Source of the DNA: Paenibacillus sp. PvR098
GTDB lineage: Bacteria; Bacillota; Bacilli; Paenibacillales; NBRC-103111
Direction: 5' to 3'
DNA length: 64,000 nucleotides
Assembly (NCBI RefSeq): GCF_017833255.1
Contig: NZ_JAFIBU010000001.1
Coordinates: forward strand, 3,570,001-3,634,000
In this document: positions 1 to 8,938 of the stretch, one piece after another
Layout of the letters: every line of letters starts with the position of its first letter
Numbering within the stretch: the first letter of the stretch is position 1
The notes under the pieces: generated by a model
Told to the model about the DNA's origin: nothing
The model's input: the letters and a program-made list of their open reading frames with translations, nothing else
Databases searched by the model: none
Program-made: the position numbers and the translations under genes

Positions 1-235
1 GAACGAACCGGATCGCAGGTGAATATATTCGGGCCGTTTGACATAAAACATTTGCTCCTATAAATACGAAGAACAGGGCGGGATGCTCACCGAACGCTTC
101 GAAAAAATAAGCCCAGCCTGATCGCGGATCTACTAACGCTTTTGAAATCTCCAGATCGGTATAAGCGAACACGATCGCGAAAAGTCCCCAGCCCACAATA
201 AACAGACTCACATATAACATTTCTCTTGAGGTCAT
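1..235 (-). CDS. PAP2-family-like membrane phosphatase, N-terminal part
   Basis: The gene runs off the left edge; the first 78 codons are visible. It starts at an ATG preceded by a GTAGGAATA ribosome site. The visible part has a hydrophobic first segment (LFIVGWGLFAIVF, about residues 10-22), then a polar loop with DLEISKALVDPRSGW and FFEAFGEHP, then a second hydrophobic stretch. That arrangement fits the N-terminus of membrane lipid phosphatases of the PAP2 type, which dephosphorylate undecaprenyl or phosphatidate lipids. The catalytic motifs (KxxxxxxRP, PSGH, SRxxxxxHxxxD) would lie outside the window, so the assignment rests on the N-terminal pattern only. Confidence 0.5.
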   Translation of the reverse strand, partial: MTSREMLYVSLFIVGWGLFAIVFAYTDLEISKALVDPRSGWAYFFEAFGEHPALFFVFIGANVLCQTARIYSPAIRFV

Positions 236-383
236 GGTATTCCTACTTTCAATAGCAATCTCCCATTCATTGTACACTATACGGCCATTCGGATGTATAG
301 AGGAAAGGAAAGTAACCTCTCATAGTTCATGCAATAGAAGGAAATAGTAAAATCAATCAACCGGAGGGGAGGGGAGAGGCATC

Positions 384-557
384 ATGTCTTCAAGCCGAAA
401 TCATCAAGGTGCACACGGCATTGGGCAGACCGAAGAACAATTGAATAACCAGGCACAAGCGGCCGAGGCCATGCAGGGGCCAAGCGAATTGGATCGCAGC
501 ATCATCGAAGCGGCGAATAGGGAAGATTCCGAATTGGATGAAATCATCGAGTCTTGA
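384..557 (+). CDS. small acidic hypothetical protein (57 aa)
   Basis: ATG start with a strong GGAGGGGAGGGGAG ribosome site just upstream. The 57-residue product is rich in Gln, Ala and Glu (NNQAQAAEAMQGPSELD) and ends in an acidic stretch EDSELDEIIES. No membrane segment, signal peptide or known motif is seen. A good hairpin terminator follows 16 bases after the stop, so this is a single-gene transcript. Many Paenibacillus genomes carry small acidic proteins of this kind; the function is unknown. Confidence 0.65.
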   Translation: MSSSRNHQGAHGIGQTEEQLNNQAQAAEAMQGPSELDRSIIEAANREDSELDEIIES

Positions 558-573
558 TAAGCTCGGGCAAGCC

Positions 574-602
574 AAAACACTGACTTCGGTCGGTGTTTTT
601 TC
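574..602 (+). terminator. rho-independent terminator
   Basis: Stem ACACTGAC / GTCGGTGT closed by a TTCG loop and followed by a T run, 16 bases after the small acidic gene. Confidence 0.8.
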
Positions 603-733
603 TATGGGGGAACACATTGCTTAGCGAAGCCAATCTTTTAAGAATCTGCTATAATTAGCTCCAACGGATAACCTGTAGGATTCTACGGGCGATGACAATA
701 ACAACTCCATTGTGGATTTGGGGAGCTTGAGGA

Positions 734-1669
734 ATGATAAGCAGGGTGATAGCGAAGCACTTATATACGTATGCATGCCATGAAGACGAACGGACGCTGT
801 GCCGGATGGAGCTGAGTGCGCTGTTTGGTACGGAACTGCGGGAGGGGTGGCTTGAGAGTCCGCTAGACATTAACGTCAGCCGGAGCCCATTCGTCAAAGT
901 GCGCATAAACATCCTTTACGAAGGTCACAGCCCCCAAGAGATTGCGGAGCGGGTAGGGGAGCTGGAGCTGAACGGAGCCACGTTCAAGATCATATTCGTC
1001 GAAACCGACGGTCGTTTGGAATACAGCGGGCGGCGTGCAGTGGAGCGGGAGGTAGGCGCAAGGGTTCGCGGTAGGGCTGATGTGCGCAACCCGGAGGTCG
1101 TGTTCGCTCTGGCGAATCCGGGCGGCCGCTGGCTGTTCGGGATATATGCCAAGAATGAAGCGGTTTGGCTTAAGCACAACGACAAGCCGCAGCATTACTC
1201 CACCGCGCTTAGCACCCGCGTAGCCAGAGCGGTTGCCAACATTGCGGTCCCGCATCCGGAAGGACGGAAGGCCATTGACCCTTGCTGCGGCATTGGAACG
1301 GTGCTGGTTGAGGCCCTATCGATGGGAATCGATATTGTTGGGTTCGATATCAACCCGCTTGCCGTCAGAGGCGCTCGTGTGAATCTAGCCCACTTCGGGA
1401 TGCCGAATATTGTAGGGCTGAGCGGCATTGGCGACGTGAGTGGCAGCTACGACGCGGCCATTGTCGATCTTCCTTATAATCTGTGCTCCCGCATCTCGGA
1501 GGAGGAGCAGCTTGCCCTGCTTGGGCATGCCCGAAGGCTTGCGGGCACAGCGGTGCTGATCACTACGGAGACAGTAGATCATCTGATCGGACAAGCAGGG
1601 TTTACGATCGCAGACCGGTGCTTCATAAAGAAAGGCTCCTTCGTAAGGCAGGTTATGGTGTGCCGTTGA
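734..1669 (+). CDS. TRM11/Trm-G10-like RNA methyltransferase
   Basis: The 311-residue protein has a C-terminal Rossmann-fold methyltransferase domain. DPCCGIGTVLVEAL (about residues 182-195) is the SAM-binding glycine loop, VGFDINPLAVRGARVN the acidic second strand, and VDLPYNL the catalytic (D/N)-PPY-like motif IV. The N-terminal 150 residues hold a predicted RNA-binding part, as in THUMP-containing TRM11/TrmG10 enzymes that methylate guanosine N2 in tRNA. The exact target base cannot be told from sequence; an rRNA target is also possible. Start chosen at ATG with GAGCTTGAGGA upstream. An extended -10 (TGCTATAAT) lies at about 647-655. It is transcribed alone; the kinase gene follows after 81 bases. 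Confidence 0.75.
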   Translation: MISRVIAKHLYTYACHEDERTLCRMELSALFGTELREGWLESPLDINVSRSPFVKVRINILYEGHSPQEIAERVGELELNGATFKIIFVETDGRLEYSGRRAVEREVGARVRGRADVRNPEVVFALANPGGRWLFGIYAKNEAVWLKHNDKPQHYSTALSTRVARAVANIAVPHPEGRKAIDPCCGIGTVLVEALSMGIDIVGFDINPLAVRGARVNLAHFGMPNIVGLSGIGDVSGSYDAAIVDLPYNLCSRISEEEQLALLGHARRLAGTAVLITTETVDHLIGQAGFTIADRCFIKKGSFVRQVMVCR

Positions 1670-1750
1670 TGGGGTAAGAACGGATAGACCGGGAAGAGAA
1701 GACGCATTTCGTATGAACGGTATCATTCGGAATCGTGGAAGGAGTACATC

Positions 1751-2557
1751 ATGCTGGGGCTGGGCTACGTGAAACAGGTGTACCAAGCTTGGATTGATTA
1801 TCCGTGGAAGGAAGGCCTGCTGCTGGCGGATAGGTATAAAATTATTCACTATCTTGGGGAAGGAAGCTATGGGTTGACCTATCTGTGCTTGGATACTGCC
1901 TGCGGTGATAAAGTGGTTGTGAAGCAGGCGAAGCCGAGTAAAGGAAGGCTGAGCAGACGGCTCCTTGAGCGGGAGATGAATATACTGGAGCAGCTCCGTC
2001 ATCCGAATATCCCGGGCTGCCGCGGCTCGTTTTTCCAACATAAGCACTTATGTATGGCTATCGATTGGGTGGAAGGTCATACGGTGGAGGACTTGATCTT
2101 TGAGCAGCATCGCGGATTTTCCGAAAGGGAAAGTCTGGGGTGGATTCTTCGCTTGATGAAGATCGTCAGCTTTGTCCATGAACAGGGCTTCGTTCATCTG
2201 GACCTTCGGATACCGAATGTGATCATCCGAAGCGGTGAGCCCGTATTGATCGATTTTGGTTTGGCGAGACGAATTGGAGATGTGGAAGGCGCGGATGCGG
2301 CCTTGGATGAAGAAACCAGACTGTGGAGAACCCCGGAAGTAACCAGCGATCTGTATTCGGCTGGTCATTTCCTGCTGTTTCTGTTGTACTCGTCTTACGA
2401 AGAGCAGCCCGGCAAGCCGGAGAAGGACTGGCAGGAGGAGCTCGCCATGTCTTTACATACGAGAAATATATTACGGCGGCTGCTGCAGATCGAGCCGCCG
2501 TACGAAGATTCGTCATCGTGTATTCGGGACTTGAACCAAGCGCTTCAGGCATTATGA
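1751..2557 (+). CDS. atypical bacterial Ser/Thr protein kinase
   Basis: A 268-residue Hanks-type kinase without a membrane or sensor domain. Visible elements are the glycine loop GEGSYGLTY (residues 37-45), the ATP lysine in VVVKQ (K58), the catalytic loop HLDLRIPN (149-156) and the metal motif IDFG (167-170). The loop is unusual: the HRD arginine is replaced (HLD) and the lysine two positions after the catalytic Asp is Arg (DLRIPN rather than DLKPxN). Asp and Asn are kept, so activity is plausible. It resembles short cytosolic kinases such as B. subtilis YbdM. Substrate unknown. Start has AAGGAGTACATC upstream. The stop overlaps the 3' end of the convergent small gene by 6 bases. Confidence 0.8.
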   Translation: MLGLGYVKQVYQAWIDYPWKEGLLLADRYKIIHYLGEGSYGLTYLCLDTACGDKVVVKQAKPSKGRLSRRLLEREMNILEQLRHPNIPGCRGSFFQHKHLCMAIDWVEGHTVEDLIFEQHRGFSERESLGWILRLMKIVSFVHEQGFVHLDLRIPNVIIRSGEPVLIDFGLARRIGDVEGADAALDEETRLWRTPEVTSDLYSAGHFLLFLLYSSYEEQPGKPEKDWQEELAMSLHTRNILRRLLQIEPPYEDSSSCIRDLNQALQAL

Positions 2558-2743
2558 GCTGGAGCGGCGTTTGTTTTTGTAGTACTTATGCCCGTATCGA
2601 GAATTGCTGTAGCCGGAACGGGATGGCGATGAAGAGTATTTGCGAGGACGATGATATGGGTCTGAGTTGTTTCGATAGCCGTATCCGCCGCGCTTCGGCT
2701 TTTGGAACGAGTAAAGGATTTTCCTCAGTAAATTTTTGAACAT
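2552..2743 (-). CDS. small basic Tyr/Ser/Arg-rich protein
   Basis: A 63-residue protein with strong basic and tyrosine-rich bias (GGYGYRNNSDPYHRPRKY, then YGHKYYKNKRRSSS). It looks disordered and nucleic-acid- or surface-binding rather than enzymatic. It is supported by an excellent ribosome site (AAGGGAGGTATCCACT before ATG) on the minus strand. The gene is convergent with the Ser/Thr kinase and overlaps its stop region by 6 bases. It carries many Ser and Tyr residues, so it could be a kinase substrate, but this is speculation from position. No family recognised. Confidence 0.6.
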   Translation of the reverse strand: MFKNLLRKILYSFQKPKRGGYGYRNNSDPYHRPRKYSSSPSRSGYSNSRYGHKYYKNKRRSSS

Positions 2744-3011
2744 AGTGGATACCTCCCTTGGTTTAGTGGGTATTACGGAAAAGTATACAGAAGGTTTCGT
2801 GAGGTTATAAAGAGTAAGGGGATCGATTCATGATCTCTTTAGTCTTTTTTTGTCGTTATCAAGGGTTTTTGAATGCGGCCAAGGTTCCAGTTAATGACTT
2901 TCATGTTTTTTTCATATTAAATTAAGGTTTCCTCTTTACAATAGCTTAATACTAAACCATGAGATGCCGCTGTAGAGAAAAAGAAGCGGGCTGATAGGAG
3001 TGTGAGAAACG

Positions 3012-4967
3012 ATGCGTCCCTTGGCAACTAGAGGGCAGCCGAAGTCATCACGGTCAGCGCAAGCCCGCGCGGTACAAAAAAGAGTGATCGTATTCACTTT
3101 ACTGATCGTCCCTTTCCTGCTTGTGTTTGGAATGGAACTCATCCAGAGAGGTACCGTGCAAGATACTTGGACTTGGCTCACGGCCAATCCAATGCTATTC
3201 GCTGTGAATGCTTTGCTTACCTTTTTCGTGTTTTTGTTCATCTACTGTTTGATTGGATCGCTTATTATTTCGATTGGATTCAGCACGCTGCTGCTGATGT
3301 TGATGTCACTGGTCAGTTTCTTTAAGCAGAAGCTAATTGGGGAGCCTTTTTTTCCATGGGATATTTTCCTGAAGAAAGAGAGTATGAACATTATTCCCAT
3401 GGTCGCAAGCCCAGAGGCACTGCTTCGCCTTGCGATCGTCTTCGGGCTGGTGCTTGGCATCTTTCTGCTCAGGATCTGGCTGCCGCGGCTGTCAATGAAA
3501 CCTTGGGTACGGATGACGCTGGGTCTGATGTGTGTTTTGGCTCTGTATTCCTTTGGGGTGAGGGCGCCATGGGCTGAGAAGGTCATGGCCCAGGCCGGAG
3601 CCAATGAAATTGTGTGGGACCAACAGCAAAATTACGGGAGCAACGGAATCTCCTTGGCCTTTACGATGAATGTGAAAAATACGATCGTTCCCAAACCTCC
3701 AGGCTATAGCGAACTCTCCATAGCTAGCTTGGCGGAGGGTCTGAATGATCTGGTCGGCACGACCAAAGCTGCCGCTTCGAACGAGCAAAAGCCGAACGTG
3801 ATCTTCATCATGAATGAAGCGTTCTGGGATCCAGCATTGCTTCCGGGAGTAAAGTTCAGTGAGGATCCTATCCCGACGGTGCGCCGTCTGCAGAAGGAAT
3901 CGACGTCCGGCTATCTCTTGTCTCCTCAGTTCGGGGGAGGCACCAGCAATGTGGAATTCGAGGTGCTGACTGGACAATCGATGAGTTTCTTGCCCGCAGG
4001 ATCGGTACCTTATCAGCAGTATATCGGCAAGTCGATTCCGAGTATGGCCAGCTATTTCAAAAACCAAGGCTACACAAGCAAGGCCATTCATTCTTACGAC
4101 GGCTGGTTCTGGAACAGGGAACAAGTGTATAAGCATATGGGCTTTGACGATTTCAAGAGCAAGGAAGATTTCGAGAATCCCGAGTACCGGGGCCCTTTCA
4201 TCTCCGACGATGAGGTATCGCGTAGTATTATCAACGAGGTGGAAGCAAACGACGAGCCGACGTTTATATACGCCGTGACGATGGAGAACCACGGGCCGTA
4301 CGACGACGGCCGATACGGAGAGACAGAGATTAAAGCGGAAGGAAACCTGACTGAAGGAGCGCGAAGCGCGCTTGAAACGTTTGCTCAGGGAGCCCGCTAT
4401 GCGGATCGCAGCTTGCAGAAGCTGATCGACCATTTTGAGCAATCGGATGAACCGACAGTCATTGTCTTCTACGGCGACCATCTTCCGATGCTCGGCTATG
4501 ACTACGATGTGTACGCTCAATCCGGCTTTGTGCATACAGGAAGCTCCGAGCAGTGGTCGCTCGAAGAACAGCTTAGGATCCACAGCGTGCCGTTCGTTAT
4601 GTGGTCCAATAGAGACTTGCCGAAGGAGCATGTTCCGATTCTCAGCTACTCTTTCTTGAACGCATATGTGCTTGACCGGCTGCAGATGGAGAAGCCGGCG
4701 TCCTGGGCGTATAACTTCGAGCTTTCGAAGAAGGTGCCCGGCTTGCTGCGCGGTCTGGTGGTCGATTCCAGTCAAGGGATGCACTTGACACCACCGCCTT
4801 CGGTGGCGGACGACGTGGAGAAGTACCGTGAGCTGCAGTATGACGAGATGTTCGGTGGGCAGTATCTTGCCAAATACCTGGACTCGAATTTATTTACCCG
4901 CAGAGAAGAACAGTTTCACGACTTAGACCATGTGAATATGGCAGGTGAACAGGACGTCGCTCGATGA
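3012..4967 (+). CDS. LTA-synthase-family phosphoglycerol transferase / sulfatase
   Basis: A 651-residue membrane enzyme. About 200 N-terminal residues hold roughly five hydrophobic segments. An extracellular alkaline-phosphatase-like domain follows, with NVIFIMNEAFWDP (metal Glu), GGGTSNVEFEVLTG (nucleophilic Thr), VTMENHGPYDD (His) and VIVFYGDHLPMLG (Asp-His metal ligands). This is the LtaS/MdoB layout, which moves glycerol-phosphate from phosphatidylglycerol onto lipoteichoic acid or a glycolipid. Length is typical of LtaS-like proteins. It could be a primase, a paralogue or a related phosphoethanolamine-type transferase; the sequence does not separate these. Single gene with AGGAGTGTGAGAAACG before ATG. 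A UgtP/MurG-like glycosyltransferase lies 4 kb downstream and could make the glycolipid anchor. Confidence 0.85.
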   Translation: MRPLATRGQPKSSRSAQARAVQKRVIVFTLLIVPFLLVFGMELIQRGTVQDTWTWLTANPMLFAVNALLTFFVFLFIYCLIGSLIISIGFSTLLLMLMSLVSFFKQKLIGEPFFPWDIFLKKESMNIIPMVASPEALLRLAIVFGLVLGIFLLRIWLPRLSMKPWVRMTLGLMCVLALYSFGVRAPWAEKVMAQAGANEIVWDQQQNYGSNGISLAFTMNVKNTIVPKPPGYSELSIASLAEGLNDLVGTTKAAASNEQKPNVIFIMNEAFWDPALLPGVKFSEDPIPTVRRLQKESTSGYLLSPQFGGGTSNVEFEVLTGQSMSFLPAGSVPYQQYIGKSIPSMASYFKNQGYTSKAIHSYDGWFWNREQVYKHMGFDDFKSKEDFENPEYRGPFISDDEVSRSIINEVEANDEPTFIYAVTMENHGPYDDGRYGETEIKAEGNLTEGARSALETFAQGARYADRSLQKLIDHFEQSDEPTVIVFYGDHLPMLGYDYDVYAQSGFVHTGSSEQWSLEEQLRIHSVPFVMWSNRDLPKEHVPILSYSFLNAYVLDRLQMEKPASWAYNFELSKKVPGLLRGLVVDSSQGMHLTPPPSVADDVEKYRELQYDEMFGGQYLAKYLDSNLFTRREEQFHDLDHVNMAGEQDVAR

Positions 4968-5139
4968 GTGGCGTCTATCTTTTATCCAGACAGTAAACGG
5001 AACGAAAGCGGCCGGTCGCCAGCGTTCTCTTATCCCTTTCCTTTGGCGAAAAAAATATGCTACAATTTCCTGAATACAATACATGGTTGATGTCAGAATG
5101 GATAATATACGGTAATCAGGATGCCAAGGAGGGAAAGGT

Positions 5140-6459
5140 ATGGATCTGCGAAAGCTTCGATTGGATGAACCGGCGCACGGCACTTTCAGCGAGGAACGGG
5201 ACGAGTATGAACGGGATTATGCCAGGTTGATCCAGTCTCCTGCTTTCCGCCGCTTGCAGGGTAAATCGCAGGTGTTCGGTGCAGGCTCGGGCGACTACTA
5301 TCGTACCCGGCTTACACATTCTCTGGAGGTGTCGCAAATTGCGCGTGAGACGGCTCGCCGAATGAGCAAGCAGTACCCCTTCTTGGCTCGGAAAGAGCAT
5401 CCGGGGCTGATGCTGGATCCGGCGGTAGTGGAGTGCGCTTCGCTTGGACATGATTTGGGACATCCGCCGTTCGGACACAAGGGTGAAGAGGTGCTGAACC
5501 TGCTGCTCTCGGAGGAGCACGGGTTGGCTTATGAAGGGAATGCGCAAAATTTCCGTATCCTTATGTTTTTGGAGAAGCGGGCAGGAAGCGACAGCGGACT
5601 GGACTTAACCGCGGCTGTGCTGCTAGCCATAAATAAATACCCGTACAGTCTGGAGGAGCACGGCCGGCATAAGGGCGTATACTCGATGGAATGGGATGGG
5701 GGAATCGAGGAGCTTCGAAACCGGTGGGAGATGCCTAAGGGCTGCTCTACTTTGGAGGCTCAGCTTATGGACTTGTCCGACGATATCGCGTATTCCACCC
5801 ATGACATCGAGGACGGCATTCGCGCGGGAAAGATTCAAATGAACCGCACCTTCTTCGATGATGACAGGCTCGTCGATCATCTCATTCAGGAAATCGTCAA
5901 TGACCAAGGCAATCTGGAGGTCGGCTGGGATCAGGTGGACATCGGCGCGATGGTCAGACGCGTGCTGGACGAGTATCTTGAGCAGTGGGAAACGATTTAT
6001 GCCGAATGCGGTAAGGAAGCGTCCCGGACCCGCAGAGAGATGAAGGCCCGTTGGGTCAGTACGTTCGCGGGCCGCGTCGGCATCATTGAGGATCCGAAGA
6101 AGGATTGGAAGCGAGTCACGTTCGTGCGTGACGGACAGCAGGATCTGGAGCTGCTGAGGACGATGGAAATATTGAAGAAGCTGGCGTGGGTTACGCTAAT
6201 TAAAGACTTTCGCGTACAGCGGCTGCAAAAGCGCAGCGAGATTATGATCCGGCGCCTGTGGGAGACCTTTAAGATCCCGGATCACGGCCGGCTCATTATT
6301 CCGGCGGATTGGGTTGCCAGCTACGAGCAGCATCGGGGTCAGTGGCCATGGCCGCGGTTTGTGGCCGATTACATCTCCGGTATGACGGATGCTTACGCCG
6401 AGAAGGTGTATATCGAGCTGTTCGCAAGCAAATCCGGTTCGATATACGAGATGGATTGA
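5140..6459 (+). CDS. dgt: dGTP triphosphohydrolase (dGTPase), HD family
   Basis: A 439-residue HD-superfamily enzyme. The metal-binding His and Asp residues are visible in RLTHSLEVSQIAR, SLGHDLGHPPFGHKGEEVL and LMDLSDDIAYSTHDIEDGI. Family members cut dGTP (and often other dNTPs) to deoxynucleoside and triphosphate, tuning dNTP pools; some related enzymes restrict phage. The length and the N-terminal FRRLQGKSQVF segment fit the bacterial dGTPase group. Start ATG has CCAAGGAGGGAAAGG upstream. An extended -10-like TGCTACAAT lies near 5058. Nothing near it suggests a defence island, so housekeeping nucleotide control is the simplest reading. Confidence 0.88.
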   Translation: MDLRKLRLDEPAHGTFSEERDEYERDYARLIQSPAFRRLQGKSQVFGAGSGDYYRTRLTHSLEVSQIARETARRMSKQYPFLARKEHPGLMLDPAVVECASLGHDLGHPPFGHKGEEVLNLLLSEEHGLAYEGNAQNFRILMFLEKRAGSDSGLDLTAAVLLAINKYPYSLEEHGRHKGVYSMEWDGGIEELRNRWEMPKGCSTLEAQLMDLSDDIAYSTHDIEDGIRAGKIQMNRTFFDDDRLVDHLIQEIVNDQGNLEVGWDQVDIGAMVRRVLDEYLEQWETIYAECGKEASRTRREMKARWVSTFAGRVGIIEDPKKDWKRVTFVRDGQQDLELLRTMEILKKLAWVTLIKDFRVQRLQKRSEIMIRRLWETFKIPDHGRLIIPADWVASYEQHRGQWPWPRFVADYISGMTDAYAEKVYIELFASKSGSIYEMD

Positions 6460-6543
6460 TCACGTCGGTCTGTATTAGGAGATCCTCGGCATATAATGGA
6501 TGGAGCGAAGTTTTCGCGAGATTGGGCCGGGGAGGAAAGCGAC

Positions 6544-7422
6544 ATGATCATCGTGGCAGGGGGGAGCGTCCCTTTAGACTTATTGGGAATGGCTCCGCTT
6601 GAGTTGATTATCTTTGAGCAAAAGAACCGAAGCGGGACACCATTTCATTACGAATCCATGGAATCGCTGCGGTTCGAGCTCAGGCTGAGAGCGGCGATTG
6701 TCGATTCGTCTGTATCCATGCAGAAAAGCGAAGTAACCTTCCGATCGTTTAAAAAATCATACTGTAATGAAGCTTATTGGACCCGAAACGAGAACGGCGG
6801 ATTCCAGCAAAAGCCTTTCGTGAGGCCTTCCGATGCCGTAAGGGATATTTATGTGAACGGGCATTTGTACGGTTTTGAGTGCGCAACGGCGGTGATCATT
6901 GTTTTATATAAAGCGGTACTCGAAACGATTGGAACGGGTGCCTTCGATCGGCTGTTTGCCAATTTATATTTGTATTCATGGCGCCATGACAGCGATCTGA
7001 GGCTGATCACGACCTATGGAGAGCAGGATTCTTTTCCCGGGGATATCTTGTATTTCAAGAACCCCGATGTCGATCCGGAAATGATGGAGTGGCAGGGGGA
7101 GAACGCTATCAAGCTGCAAACCGACCTCTATTTCGGTCATGGAATCGGAATTAAGAATGCAGAGGGCATCATCACGAAGCTGAACCGGCATCGGAAGCCC
7201 GGCAGCACGGAGTCGGCCTACTTACTGCCTGAGGCGACATACCCGAATTTTTTCTATTTGGAGCAAGCGGCGTTTTTACGGGATACCGAGAGCGCCGCGG
7301 CATTATCGCTAGGACCCTCGACAGGCGCTGCGGGGCGCATCGTGGCGCGTATCGGTTGGCGAACCGGTATTTATGCCGTAACATTCTTCTCTAGTGAGGA
7401 TTGTTGCCAGGACGGGGGTTGA
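6544..7422 (+). CDS. tgl: protein-glutamine gamma-glutamyltransferase (spore coat transglutaminase)
   Basis: A 292-residue Tgl homologue. It forms epsilon-(gamma-glutamyl)lysine cross-links between spore coat proteins during maturation. Diagnostic stretches are SLRFELRLRAAIV, SDAVRDIYVNG, YGFECATAVIIV (catalytic Cys about residue 113), FPGDILYFKNPDVDP, WQGENAI and FGHGIGIKN, all matching the Bacillus Tgl pattern. The start at MIIVAGG is preferred over an upstream in-frame ATG at 6496: it has GGGGAGGAAAGCGAC before it and matches the family's MIIV start. The C-terminus is some 45 residues longer than the B. subtilis protein. Transcription is probably in the sporulating mother cell, but no SigE or SigK promoter was clear. 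Confidence 0.9.
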   Translation: MIIVAGGSVPLDLLGMAPLELIIFEQKNRSGTPFHYESMESLRFELRLRAAIVDSSVSMQKSEVTFRSFKKSYCNEAYWTRNENGGFQQKPFVRPSDAVRDIYVNGHLYGFECATAVIIVLYKAVLETIGTGAFDRLFANLYLYSWRHDSDLRLITTYGEQDSFPGDILYFKNPDVDPEMMEWQGENAIKLQTDLYFGHGIGIKNAEGIITKLNRHRKPGSTESAYLLPEATYPNFFYLEQAAFLRDTESAAALSLGPSTGAAGRIVARIGWRTGIYAVTFFSSEDCCQDGG

Positions 7423-7425
7423 AAG

Positions 7426-7459
7426 AAGGAGCGCATCCTTGGGGCTGCGGCCTTTTTTT
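7426..7459 (+). terminator. probable terminator after tgl
   Basis: Small hairpin AAGGA/TCCTT followed by a GC-rich arm GGCTGCGGCC and seven T. The stem is imperfect, so the call is moderate. Confidence 0.5.
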
Positions 7460-7591
7460 GTGTACGCCATAGGTTCCATGTGCTAGGGCCGCTAAAGGGA
7501 AGCAACCCCCTCCTGGTTTACTATCCTCTCTTTTGGGGTAATGATAGTTTTATGGTGATTTTTAAGCCAAAAGAGGAGGCGATGGAGGACT

Positions 7592-8842
7592 GTGCGTTAT
7601 ACAGTGAATAAGAGCTTTAGGGCACTCTGCCTCACTGTATGGTGTGCGCTCTTGCTTGCAGGGCTGACAAGCTGCATAGGCTCCAAGCAAGAGAGCGGAC
7701 CCCCTGCCGCCGTGAGCGAGGAGCCGCAGAAGGAGGTCAAGGACCCAATTCAAGAGCGGATCGAGCGAATGTCGCAGAGTGAGAAGATCGGACAGATGAT
7801 GCTTGTCGGATTGGACGGCTACGAATTGGGAGAAAACGCCAGAGCTTTGATCGATACGTACCGTGTGGGCGGCTTTATTTTTTATAAAAGGAATATTAAT
7901 GACGGCCTTCAGCTGGTGGAGCTGGTCAATACCTTAAAAGCAGTGAATCATGAGCGGGGCGCGCCGCCACTATGGCTAAGTGTGGATGAGGAGGGGGGCC
8001 GTGTAACCCGCATGCCGGCGGAGCTTGCGAAAGTGCCCTCAGCGGAGAAGGTCGGGAAAGCAGGCAAGCCTGAGCTTGCTCTGCATATCGGACAGGCGCT
8101 TGGGGAGGGCTTGTCCGCATTCGGACTGAATATGAATTTCGCGCCAGTGCTCGATGTCAACAGCAATCCGGGCAACCCGGTCATCGGAAATAGGTCCTAT
8201 GATTCCAATGCTGAGCGGGTAGGGATGATGGGTGTCCAAATGATGATGGGTCTGCAGTCGAGTCAGGTGGTCCCGGTGGTGAAGCATTTTCCGGGCCACG
8301 GGGATACGTCGGTCGATTCGCACATCGGCCTGCCGGTGGTGAATCATGATCTGGACCGACTGAGATCGCTGGAGCTAAAGCCTTTTGCTGAGGCGGTCCG
8401 CAGCGGTGCGGATGCGGTGATGGTGGCGCATATTTTGCTGCCAAAGCTTGACCCTGAGGCACCCGCGACCTTCTCCAAACCGGTCATTACGGAATTGCTG
8501 CGCAAGGAGCTGGGCTTCACAGGAGTAGTCATCACGGATGACTTGACGATGGGTGCCATTGTCAAGCATTATGATATCGGTCAGGCGGCTGTCCGGTCAG
8601 TGGAGGCGGGAAGCGATGTATTGCTTGTAGGCCACGGCTTTGATGAGGCCGTGAGCGTATTTTACGCCTTACAGCAGGCAGTTAGTGACGGGGTACTGAC
8701 AGTGGAACAGCTTGACCAAAGCGTCGATCGAATTCTTCGTCTGAAGGAAAAGTATAAGTTAGACGATGAGAATAAAGCCGTTCCTGATCTGATCCGAATC
8801 AACAGTGCTATACGGAGCGCCGTTACGTCTTTAGATCCATAG
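7592..8842 (+). CDS. beta-N-acetylhexosaminidase lipoprotein, GH3 (NagZ-like)
   Basis: A 416-residue secreted lipoprotein. Its signal peptide ends in the lipobox LLAGLTSC (Cys28). The GH3 catalytic domain shows GGFIFYKRNI, LSVDEEGGRVTRM, VKHFPGHGDTSVDSH (the NagZ loop with the His/Asp acid-base dyad) and VITDDLTMGAI (nucleophilic Asp). Such enzymes remove GlcNAc from muropeptides during wall turnover; in Bacillus the lipoprotein form acts outside the cell. The GTG start is close (3 bases) to GGAGGAC; an alternative GTG lies at 7604 with poorer spacing. Either leaves the signal peptide intact. Standing alone, with no muropeptide permease beside it. Confidence 0.88.
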   Translation: MRYTVNKSFRALCLTVWCALLLAGLTSCIGSKQESGPPAAVSEEPQKEVKDPIQERIERMSQSEKIGQMMLVGLDGYELGENARALIDTYRVGGFIFYKRNINDGLQLVELVNTLKAVNHERGAPPLWLSVDEEGGRVTRMPAELAKVPSAEKVGKAGKPELALHIGQALGEGLSAFGLNMNFAPVLDVNSNPGNPVIGNRSYDSNAERVGMMGVQMMMGLQSSQVVPVVKHFPGHGDTSVDSHIGLPVVNHDLDRLRSLELKPFAEAVRSGADAVMVAHILLPKLDPEAPATFSKPVITELLRKELGFTGVVITDDLTMGAIVKHYDIGQAAVRSVEAGSDVLLVGHGFDEAVSVFYALQQAVSDGVLTVEQLDQSVDRILRLKEKYKLDDENKAVPDLIRINSAIRSAVTSLDP

Positions 8843-8938
8843 TTAAGCTTGCTGTTGCTTGCGACTTAAGAAAATTTTAAGCTGATGATAAAGGATTTCT
8901 TACGGCTTTTTGATTAATATAGTAAATAGAGAGAAAGA

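Noticed and set aside
5140-6459. Anti-phage dGTPase in a defence island
   Set aside because: Neighbours are wall and spore genes; nothing defence-related surrounds it.
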